Assembly: GCF_005796205.1 (NCBI RefSeq)
Contig: NZ_VAHN01000002.1
Location: forward strand, 360,168-424,167
Length of the DNA: 64,000 nt
Source of the DNA: Pseudarthrobacter sp. NamE2
GTDB lineage: Bacteria; Actinomycetota; Actinomycetes; Actinomycetales; Micrococcaceae
Direction: 5' to 3'
Shown here piece after piece: positions 1 to 8,597 of the stretch (the first letter of the stretch is position 1; each line of letters starts with the position of its first letter). A program made the translations under genes and the position numbers. The notes under the pieces are model-generated. The model searched no databases and was not told where the DNA came from. It saw nothing but the letters and a program-made list of their open reading frames with translations.

Positions 1-149
1 TTCCGGGTAGCCAGCAATAAGACGCTCTGGCTTTCCAGCAGCCTTAGGGGCCTTAGTGAAGGATTGCTTAGGCTACCCACGGCTCGACGACCAGGCGAAC
101 TGTTGGATTCCCTGCCATCGGATAAGCGAAACAGGCTCGCTGCCTGGCC
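1..149. other. left-edge segment without recognised gene
   Basis: This stretch lies downstream of the stop codon of the minus-strand glycosyltransferase that ends at 150. Only very short open frames are present, and I recognise neither a gene, an RNA nor a clear terminator. It is probably the spacer before the next gene of the polysaccharide cluster beyond the window edge. Confidence 0.4.
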
Positions 150-1172
150 TTAGCTACCCCAACGCCTGAGTGCGGCGCCCATGAGAATCTCCAGGACCCT
201 CATGGGGGGTACGTTCCCACCGCGCATCCCCCTGATGAGGAGCCGGATGAGGGCGGCGCAATGCGGGCGACTGTAAACCGCGAGTGCATGTTCGAGGCCA
301 TCCAAGGGCGGGATTCCCCTTAGCGCAAGACGATCCCTAAGTGTTTGGGCCATCAATTGGCGCCACCCCAGCCCGGTCTTATAGATAATCCTGCAGATAC
401 TTCTCGGCGAGGCATTGCCTTCATAGCGGCGCACGAAGCGGAAGGTATTGCGGATTGAGCTCAACAGGCGCTGTCGGGATTCACCAACTACATTGCCTCC
501 GTGCTGTATGTAGTCCTGAAGTACGAGGTTTTGCACCTTCACTCCACCCACTGCCAACGCGCAGATGCCGATCCAGTGGTCGTGATACTGGGCGGGGGTA
601 GGCATGGAGGGAAACGGCAGCGCGAGATTAAGAACCTCACGCCTAAAGACGCACAAGGAACCCGTAACCTGATTGTTAGCGATGAGGTCAGCTGCCCCAA
701 CGCTTCTTCTGTCGGTTAAATTGCCTTTTGTCGGGTCCCTGTCCGTGGCTGAAATCTCAGGTGAAACAACCCGGGCCTGGCCCGTCACTAATGCAGTTTC
801 ATCGAGCTGGGGGAGCAGTGTCGATAGCTTTTCCGAATACCAATAGTCGTCCTGATCACTTAAGGCAACCCACCGCGCTTCGGCGGGTACTTCTTTTAGT
901 GCGCGTTCGAAGTTGTGGTGAAAGCCAAGGCGATTCTCATAGCCAAGAACACGAAAGCGGTCATCCTGACCGCACGCCCTCCGGACCATCGCCCTCACCG
1001 GCTCAGGATTTCCGTCTACCGATATGAGGCACACGAACTGGGTATGGGTCTGCGCCTGGATTGATTGAAGCTGACGGGCAAACATCGGTTCGTCAGGCTT
1101 GTAAGCGGCAAGGGCGATGGCACCAAAGGAAGCTGCATAAGCTCCTGCTGCGGCGCGTGGCGCGGCGCTCAC
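150..1172 (-). CDS. family 2 glycosyltransferase
   Basis: A 340-residue cytoplasmic GT-A fold glycosyltransferase that probably adds a sugar to a surface polysaccharide repeat unit. An early nucleotide-sugar binding segment (IALAAYKPDEPMFARQL) is followed by the metal-binding DxD-like motif in ALSDQDDYW near residue 108. The C-terminal third is rich in Arg and Leu and may contact the membrane. The GTG start gives a 4-base overlap with the stop of the upstream glycosyltransferase, so the two are translationally coupled. Family and fold are clear; donor and acceptor sugars cannot be read from sequence. It is the last gene of a three-gene minus-strand glycosyltransferase operon. Confidence 0.85.
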   Translation of the reverse strand: MSAAPRAAAGAYAASFGAIALAAYKPDEPMFARQLQSIQAQTHTQFVCLISVDGNPEPVRAMVRRACGQDDRFRVLGYENRLGFHHNFERALKEVPAEARWVALSDQDDYWYSEKLSTLLPQLDETALVTGQARVVSPEISATDRDPTKGNLTDRRSVGAADLIANNQVTGSLCVFRREVLNLALPFPSMPTPAQYHDHWIGICALAVGGVKVQNLVLQDYIQHGGNVVGESRQRLLSSIRNTFRFVRRYEGNASPRSICRIIYKTGLGWRQLMAQTLRDRLALRGIPPLDGLEHALAVYSRPHCAALIRLLIRGMRGGNVPPMRVLEILMGAALRRWGS

Positions 1173-1912
1173 TGCTTCCCCAGCTTCCGGGCAAGGGCAA
1201 CAAGGAAAGCGCGGAGCAACATGATCCTTGCACGGAAGATCACCGTAAGAGGACGCCGGGACTTCGGGGTCGTGTTCTGGTCATGCAGCCGGCGGGCTAC
1301 CGTGGCAGTCTCAACATGAGCCATATCCCGGTGGAGGTTCCCCACGATGGCAATCCACTGATCGTGCGTCTCATTGAGGAATGCCGGAAAGGGAAGGATC
1401 AGTTTCTTGCCCGCCGCGCGGAAAGCCATGGTGCACCCATAGTAGGGCCGCACTCCGATCCACGTGGTGATGAGATTGGCTATCCAGCGGGGGCCGTCTG
1501 CCTGCTTCAACTGAACTTTCTGCAGTTTGTTCGCAGGGCCGCCAAAAACGCTGAAATTGCTGGCCACAAACTTCTTGTCCTGCAATGAGTTCACCAAAAG
1601 GTCCAGCCGTCCGGGCAGCCATACATCGTCCTGGTCAGACAGCAGGATGAATTCGCCTTTGCTGGCGGTGATGGCCCGTTCGAAACTGGCGACGTAACCC
1701 CTGTTTTCCGGGTTGGCCAGCAGCACGATCCGGGGGTCGCCCAGGCTTCGTACTACATCGACTGTCCCGTCCCTGGACGCGTCGTCGACGACAATCAGCT
1801 CATCTTCGGGAGACAGCTGCTCCAGGATGGATTGGATCTGCTCGGTTACATAGTCCTGCCCGTTGTAAGTCGCCATGCATACAGAGACCCTTGGGGCGTG
1901 TTTGGCGTTCAT
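1169..1912 (-). CDS. family 2 glycosyltransferase
   Basis: A 247-residue GT2 enzyme. The N-terminus (VSVCMATYNGQDYVTEQI) and the DxD region FILLSDQDDVWLPGRL near residue 95 are typical of glycosyltransferases that build rhamnose-containing or other cell-surface glycans. The IVVDDASRDGT segment near residue 40 is the usual nucleotide-binding loop. It starts with ATG at 1912 and overlaps the upstream gene by 4 bases; it overlaps the next gene by 4 bases as well, so three transferases form one coupled unit. It has no predicted membrane span, unlike polymerising GT2 proteins. Substrate unknown. Confidence 0.87.
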   Translation of the reverse strand: MNAKHAPRVSVCMATYNGQDYVTEQIQSILEQLSPEDELIVVDDASRDGTVDVVRSLGDPRIVLLANPENRGYVASFERAITASKGEFILLSDQDDVWLPGRLDLLVNSLQDKKFVASNFSVFGGPANKLQKVQLKQADGPRWIANLITTWIGVRPYYGCTMAFRAAGKKLILPFPAFLNETHDQWIAIVGNLHRDMAHVETATVARRLHDQNTTPKSRRPLTVIFRARIMLLRAFLVALARKLGKQ

Positions 1913-2838
1913 GCGCTGATCCGCAGTTTAAACGCAGGATCAATCTTGCCAAGCCGTCCCAGCCAGCCGTCCCAACATCCGCGGACAAAGGCACGCAGTT
2001 GGCCCTTACGGTTGGCTCCGTACAGCAGCCTGAAGATGTCGCTCTCCAGCTGGAACCGAAGCCGTCGGACCAGCCAGCCGGGGAACCTGGCCCCGTATTG
2101 CCGCCACAGGTAAATGCTGTTGCGGGTCATGTAGTAGACGCGAAAAGGTGGGTGGGAGTGCACGTGACGCTTCACACCCAGGACGCTCACATGCCAGCCC
2201 AAAAGCATCATGGGCTGTGCATGGCCCAGGGCATGCGTCATGTTGCATCCCTTGCCGATCAGGGTGGCCAGGCCATGAGAGCGTACGCGCAGGTTGAATT
2301 CGGAATCAACGCAATCAATAAACAGGCGCTCATCCAAAACACCCACCACTTTAAGGGTGGTCACGGGGATCAGGGCGCCTGACTGCAAGGGGTCGAACGC
2401 TTCCGGGAATTCGGCCCTTCGGGTGAGCAGCGGGACGTGCAATCCATTGTGCGATTCTGCACTCACCAGTCCGGCCTCCACACCCTGGGCCTTGGCCTCG
2501 AAATAGGTGTGCAGCGCGGCGGCTATGTAGCCTTCATCCAAGGCGGAATCCTGGTCCAGCGTCACCACAAAATCGGGGGACCACGCTGCAAGGGCTGCTT
2601 CGATACCCTTGTTCAGTGCGGCAGCGATTCCTACGTTGCCGGGCATCCGGATAACGGTGCACCCTAATGCCTCCAACTCCTGCAGCACCGGGTTTTTCCC
2701 CGTTGCATCAGAGCCATCGTCCACCACTACGGTATGAAGTACCTGCGCGTTGAGTGCCTGGACCCTCACAGGCAGGTCTGCAGGCGGGTGGAAAGCTGAA
2801 ATGATGGCCACCACGCGGGCGTCACTCTGGTGCGTCAC
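1909..2838 (-). CDS. family 2 glycosyltransferase, rhamnosyltransferase-like
   Basis: A 309-residue GT2 protein. AIISAFHPPADLPVRVQALNAQ followed by VVVDDGSDATG and VVTLDQDSALDEGYI (DxD near residue 96) matches the pattern of bacterial rhamnosyltransferases of the RfbF/WbbL type, which use dTDP-L-rhamnose. That donor is made by the rml genes a few kilobases away, so a rhamnosyl transfer role is a reasonable inference. The start is GTG at 2838, facing the divergent glycosyltransferase at 3081. It is the promoter-proximal gene of the three-gene minus-strand operon. Confidence 0.82.
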   Translation of the reverse strand: MTHQSDARVVAIISAFHPPADLPVRVQALNAQVLHTVVVDDGSDATGKNPVLQELEALGCTVIRMPGNVGIAAALNKGIEAALAAWSPDFVVTLDQDSALDEGYIAAALHTYFEAKAQGVEAGLVSAESHNGLHVPLLTRRAEFPEAFDPLQSGALIPVTTLKVVGVLDERLFIDCVDSEFNLRVRSHGLATLIGKGCNMTHALGHAQPMMLLGWHVSVLGVKRHVHSHPPFRVYYMTRNSIYLWRQYGARFPGWLVRRLRFQLESDIFRLLYGANRKGQLRAFVRGCWDGWLGRLGKIDPAFKLRISA

Positions 2839-3080
2839 GTCTTTAATGTTCCTTTTCGCTTACCCACAAAGACCGTACCGAAGTGTGGGAACTGTCAGAC
2901 AGCAGGGTTCAGTCTATCGTCGGCGGGTGATGCCCTCCATTTATGCCCGCGGTCACTCTTGACCGGCAGTCAACACGAAAGAAAGCCTTCGTATTCTACG
3001 GGGTAGCATTGACGGGGTGCTCATCTCCGGGCAGACGTTTCAAAAACGGTGTTGATTCAAGAAAAGGACCTACCTGGCAC

Positions 3081-3962
3081 ATGGCCATTGATGTATTGCT
3101 TCCCTACTATGGGGATGTCGACCTGATGAAACTTGCCGCTCAGAGCGTCATGAGCCAGCAGTTCGAGGATTGGCGCCTCATCGTGGTGGACGACGGCTAC
3201 CCAAGCCCGGAACCCCAGCGCTGGTTCGAATCGATGTCTGACCCTAGGGTGAGTTACCGCAAGAACGAGACAAATCTCGGTGCGAACGGCAACTACCGTA
3301 AAGCCCTGGAGATGGCCGAGGCGCCGATCGTTGTGGTCATGGGTGCAGATGACATCATGCTCCCGAACTACCTGGATGTCGTCTCCAAAGCCTTTGATGC
3401 ATTTCCCGAAGCCAGCGTCGTCCAGCCAGGGGTCCAGGTCATCGATGAGCGGGGACGCGCCTGCTCGCCGCTGGTTGACATTGTCAAGAAGATTTACGCT
3501 CCCTCGACCAAGGACCGGGCCCTCCTCCAGGGCGAGAAGATGGCGACCAGCCTCGTCCGCGCCGACTGGGCGTACTTTCCCTCCCTCGCATGGCGTACCG
3601 ATGTCATCCGCCGGATTGGATTCAGAGAGGGCCTGCATGTGGTCCAGGACCTTGCATTGCTGCTGGACATTGCCGCCGAGGGCGGCTCCATGGTGGTGGA
3701 CCCCACCTTGGCTTTTCTGTACCGCCGCCACTCCGCATCCGACTCCTCCGTCAAGGCGCTTGACGGACGGCGCTTCGATGAGGAACGGGCATTCTTTGAG
3801 GGCCAGGCAAAGCGCTTCCGGGAGTTGGGTTGGCTGGGCACCTCGCGGGCTGCTGCATTTCATACAACTTCAAGGCTGAATGCGGCCACCCTGGTTGCAC
3901 GCGCGCTGGCCATCGGAAAAACGGACTCCCTGCCCAGGCTGTTGAAGCACGTCGTTTCCTAG
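3081..3962 (+). CDS. family 2 glycosyltransferase
   Basis: A 293-residue GT2 enzyme transcribed alone on the plus strand. I chose the ATG at 3081 (MAIDVLLPYYGDVDLMK) because GT2 domains begin directly with this strand and the 46 codons upstream in the same frame have no homologous look; an AAGGA lies about 12 bases upstream. LIVVDDGYPSPEPQ and the metal-site motif VVVMGADDIMLPNYL near residue 92 are intact. RIGFREGLHVVQDLALLLDIA carries an ED-type segment common near the active site. A strong hairpin follows the stop. It belongs to the same polysaccharide locus; sugar specificity unknown. Confidence 0.85.
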   Translation: MAIDVLLPYYGDVDLMKLAAQSVMSQQFEDWRLIVVDDGYPSPEPQRWFESMSDPRVSYRKNETNLGANGNYRKALEMAEAPIVVVMGADDIMLPNYLDVVSKAFDAFPEASVVQPGVQVIDERGRACSPLVDIVKKIYAPSTKDRALLQGEKMATSLVRADWAYFPSLAWRTDVIRRIGFREGLHVVQDLALLLDIAAEGGSMVVDPTLAFLYRRHSASDSSVKALDGRRFDEERAFFEGQAKRFRELGWLGTSRAAAFHTTSRLNAATLVARALAIGKTDSLPRLLKHVVS

Positions 3963-3980
3963 TCCTGCCCCAACGCAAAA

Positions 3981-4013
3981 CCAGGTGGCTTCCCGTTCTG
4001 GGGAGCCACCTGG
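3981..4013. terminator. bidirectional hairpin terminator
   Basis: Fourteen-base stem (3981-3994 CCAGGTGGCTTCCC with 4000-4013, one T-G wobble) and a 5-base loop, lying exactly between the convergent ends of the glycosyltransferase at 3962 and the DUF2304 gene at 4019. A T-rich stretch follows on the plus strand. Confidence 0.75.
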
Positions 4014-4018
4014 GCTGT

Positions 4019-4429
4019 TTAAGCGGCTGTCTCGGGAGGGTTGCCGGGTCGCCGGCTCTGCTCGAGAGGTTTGGTACGGAGTTCCAGCTGCCGGGCCTCC
4101 ATTTCAAGCATCTTCAGGCGGAGGATACCAACTTCCTCCGCCAAGACCCTGATCTCGTCCTCAGCCTGCGACTGTTCGAAGGAGAGATGAAGGCAGACCA
4201 GAACGAGCAGCAGCAGCGCCATTGCGAAGAGGAGGTTCGAGGGAACCTGGACGCCGAGGATGCCGCTGGCCCAGAAAAGGAGCTGCGGAAAAGCGACCAG
4301 TACCAGCAGACCAATACCGATGACGATCCAGAGGACGGCGTACTTCTCCCGCAGGTGCCGCCGGCGCAGCAGTTCGAAGATGACAAGCAGGATGACGAGC
4401 ACAAAGATAAAGCCAACCAGGGTGGCCAT
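4019..4429 (-). CDS. DUF2304 membrane protein
   Basis: A 136-residue small membrane protein. Residues 1-21 form one hydrophobic span (MATLVGFIFVLVILLVIFELL), then RRRHLREKYAVLWIVIGIGLLVLVAFPQLLFWASGILG and NLLFAMALLLLVLVCLHLSFE give two more. The C-terminal 40 residues are charged and likely coiled-coil (EDEIRVLAEEVGILRLKMLEMEARQLELR). DUF2304 genes are regularly found directly after polyprenyl-phosphate-mannose-synthase-like GT2 genes, as here, and probably anchor or assist the transferase; the biochemical role is not established. AGGAG lies 6 bases before the ATG. Last gene of the rmlB operon. Confidence 0.85.
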   Translation of the reverse strand: MATLVGFIFVLVILLVIFELLRRRHLREKYAVLWIVIGIGLLVLVAFPQLLFWASGILGVQVPSNLLFAMALLLLVLVCLHLSFEQSQAEDEIRVLAEEVGILRLKMLEMEARQLELRTKPLEQSRRPGNPPETAA

Positions 4430-4437
4430 GTGAACTC

Positions 4438-5169
4438 CTAGTTCGATGACGGTTCGTTCTTCTTGCGCGTCAGGGCGAAGAGAAGAGCAAAAGCTGACCG
4501 GCCCAGATAGACGGCAGCTTTGATGGGGTCATGGCTGGGTGTTCCGCCTTGGCGTTCCCGCATCGAGACGCCCACCTGGCGCACGGTGCACCCGGAACGG
4601 ATCGCTACCACCAGGGAATCGATGGTATCTCCCAGGTACTCGGCGGGATAGTGGTCCACATACTGGCGGATTGCTTTGGCATTTGCAGCACGGAAGCCGG
4701 AGGTCACGTCGGTGAGCCGGGTGCCGGCAATGCGCGAGATAGTCCAGGCCAGGACATTCATGGCCCACTTCCGGGGTCCGCGGACCGTGTAGGTGCCTTT
4801 ATCCGCGAAACGGGCACCGATGACAATGTCGGCTTCCCGCAGGCCGTCCAGGACGGACTTGATGTCACGCGGGTCGTGCTGGCCATCGGAGTCAACCTGG
4901 ATGACCTGCGTGTAGCCGTGCATCTTCGCGTACTTGAAGCCGGTCCGCATGGCCCCGCCCACTCCCATATTGAACGGGAGCTGTACTACCAGGGCGCCTG
5001 CGTCGCGCGCTACTTGGGCAGTACTGTCGCGCGAGCCGTCGTCCACCACAAGGACATCGCAGGCCGGTCCGAACTCGAAGACTTCCCGAATTGTGTTACC
5101 GATGGCCTCGGATTCGTTCCATGCCGGCATGATGACCAGGGTGCGCTGCGTTTGCTCTGCACTGTTCAT
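4438..5169 (-). CDS. GT2 glycosyltransferase, dolichol/polyprenyl-phosphate mannose synthase-like
   Basis: A 243-residue soluble GT2. TLVIMPAWNESEAIGNTIREV, DVLVVDDGSRDST and IQVDSDGQHDPRDI (DxD near residue 95) are diagnostic of the DPM1/GtrB-like subgroup, which transfers a sugar from a nucleotide donor to a polyprenyl phosphate at the inner face of the membrane. Unlike GtrB it has no C-terminal transmembrane pair; the adjacent DUF2304 membrane protein may supply that. The ATG at 5169 overlaps the end of the rmlCD fusion by 4 bases, tying it to dTDP-rhamnose supply. Donor sugar is unknown. Confidence 0.88.
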   Translation of the reverse strand: MNSAEQTQRTLVIMPAWNESEAIGNTIREVFEFGPACDVLVVDDGSRDSTAQVARDAGALVVQLPFNMGVGGAMRTGFKYAKMHGYTQVIQVDSDGQHDPRDIKSVLDGLREADIVIGARFADKGTYTVRGPRKWAMNVLAWTISRIAGTRLTDVTSGFRAANAKAIRQYVDHYPAEYLGDTIDSLVVAIRSGCTVRQVGVSMRERQGGTPSHDPIKAAVYLGRSAFALLFALTRKKNEPSSN

Positions 5170-6590
5170 GGCTTTTCGACGTCCGACTTCAAATATTCAG
5201 TCAACCGCTCGTTGGCGTCCGGCACGTCGAAGCCGGTCCGGCGGATCTTTGCCAGATCCATGGTGCTGTTCAGGGGCCGGGGGGCAGCAGCTTTGTCAGC
5301 GAAATACTCCGCAGTTGTGATGCCAGTGACATCGCCTCTCGATGCGCCGGACTGTTCGTAGACGTCCGCGGCGATGTCAGCCCAGCTTCTGGTCGGTCCG
5401 TCATTGCTGAAGTTGTAGGTTCCGAATTCCGCTTCGGTGTCCAGCAGATGCCTGATGACGGCAGCGATGTCTGCAGTGAAGCTGAGCCGGCCGGTCTGAT
5501 CATTCACGACGGACGGCTTCACACCCTTGGCCGCCAGATTGGCCATCGTACGGACGAAGTTGTTGCCTTCTCCGATGACCCAGCTGGTGCGGACGATGAA
5601 GTGGCGCGGAACGACGCTGACGATCGCGTCCCCGGCTGCCTTCGTTTGTCCATACACGCCCAGGGGCGTAAAAGGCTCATTCTCCTCATGAACCTCACGG
5701 ACGCCGTCAAATACATAGTCTGACGAGACATGCACCAGTGTGAGGTTGTGTTCGACGGCGGTCCTGGCCAGGAGTGCCACCGCCGTGACGTTGACCTCCC
5801 AAGCGGCCGCACGGCCCTCAGGGGTTTCGGCAGCGTCGACTGCGGTGTAGGCCGCCGCATTGATGATTGCCGAGTAGTTCTTCCAGTTGCGGTTATTGAA
5901 GGACTCCGCCTTGGTGAGATCAAACTCACGGCGGGATGCAAACTCCACTGATGGATCGCCGTCATAAATATTGCGGAGCGCTTTGCCCAGCTGGCCGTCC
6001 GCCCCTACCACGAGCGTCTTTTTGGCTGGCATCGGGGACACTTTCCCTAGCCTCGGATGCGCCTTGTCCTTATCGGAGAGCTCTGCCTGGTCGAGCGGGA
6101 TGGGCCAGGAGATGCCAGCTGTCTCGTCCGCGAGGTTGAGGAAGGTGTACTGTCCCTGCGCATCGGCGGACCAGTGGTCGTTCACAAGGTAGGTGTAGGC
6201 AGTGTTGTCCTCCAGGGTCTGGAAGGCGTTGCCCACGCCGCGTGGAATGAAGATCGCCTGGCTGGGGTCCAGCTCCGCGGTGAAGACGGCCCCAAAGGAA
6301 GGCCCTTCCCTTAGGTCCACCCAGGCTCCAAAGATCCTGCCGGTCGCCACGGAGATGAATTTATCCCAGGGCTCGGCATGAATGCCGCGGGTAGTTCCGG
6401 CCTTCTCGTTGAAGGAGATGTTGTTTTGGACGGGGCGGAAGTCGGGGAGACCCAGGGCAACCATCTTCTCCCGCTGCCAGTTTTCCTTGAACCAGCCCCG
6501 GTTGTCGCCGTGGACTGGAAGGTCATAAAGAACGACGCCAGGAATGGGTGTTTCGTGGGCAGCGAGCCTTTTAGAGAACTCCAAAGACAT
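5166..6590 (-). CDS. rmlCD: fused dTDP-4-dehydrorhamnose 3,5-epimerase / dTDP-4-dehydrorhamnose reductase
   Basis: A 474-residue bifunctional protein. Residues 1-190 are an RmlC-like cupin (PGVVLYDLPVHGDNRGWFKENWQ, TRGIHAEPWDKFISVATG, IFIPRGVGNAFQTLEDN); residues 191-474 are an RmlD-type short-chain reductase with a Rossmann motif KTLVVGADGQLGKAL, the VHVSSDYVFDG segment and YGQTKAAGD carrying the catalytic Tyr-x3-Lys. Together these catalyse the last two steps to dTDP-L-rhamnose. In most bacteria the two are separate genes; the fusion is known in several actinobacteria. It lies 3 bases after rmlB and overlaps the following glycosyltransferase by 4 bases. The cupin has HAEPWDK where classical RmlC has a HYQ-type motif. 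Confidence 0.92.
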   Translation of the reverse strand: MSLEFSKRLAAHETPIPGVVLYDLPVHGDNRGWFKENWQREKMVALGLPDFRPVQNNISFNEKAGTTRGIHAEPWDKFISVATGRIFGAWVDLREGPSFGAVFTAELDPSQAIFIPRGVGNAFQTLEDNTAYTYLVNDHWSADAQGQYTFLNLADETAGISWPIPLDQAELSDKDKAHPRLGKVSPMPAKKTLVVGADGQLGKALRNIYDGDPSVEFASRREFDLTKAESFNNRNWKNYSAIINAAAYTAVDAAETPEGRAAAWEVNVTAVALLARTAVEHNLTLVHVSSDYVFDGVREVHEENEPFTPLGVYGQTKAAGDAIVSVVPRHFIVRTSWVIGEGNNFVRTMANLAAKGVKPSVVNDQTGRLSFTADIAAVIRHLLDTEAEFGTYNFSNDGPTRSWADIAADVYEQSGASRGDVTGITTAEYFADKAAAPRPLNSTMDLAKIRRTGFDVPDANERLTEYLKSDVEKP

Positions 6591-6593
6591 GGA

Positions 6594-8520
<1,927 letters not shown>

Positions 8521-8550
8521 TGGAAACAGCCGGAAAGCGAGAAAATTTTG

Positions 8551-8588
8551 AAGGAAAAGGGTGAAGCGGATGCTTCACCCTTTTCCTT
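8551..8588. terminator. bidirectional terminator between rmlA and the GH25 gene
   Basis: Perfect 17-base stem AAGGAAAAGGGTGAAGC (8551-8567) with its complement at 8572-8588 and a GGAT loop. It lies between the convergent rmlA (ends 8520) and GH25 gene (ends 8598). A-rich and T-rich flanks on the two sides suit termination in both directions. Confidence 0.88.
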
Positions 8589-8597
8589 TCCCCGGAG

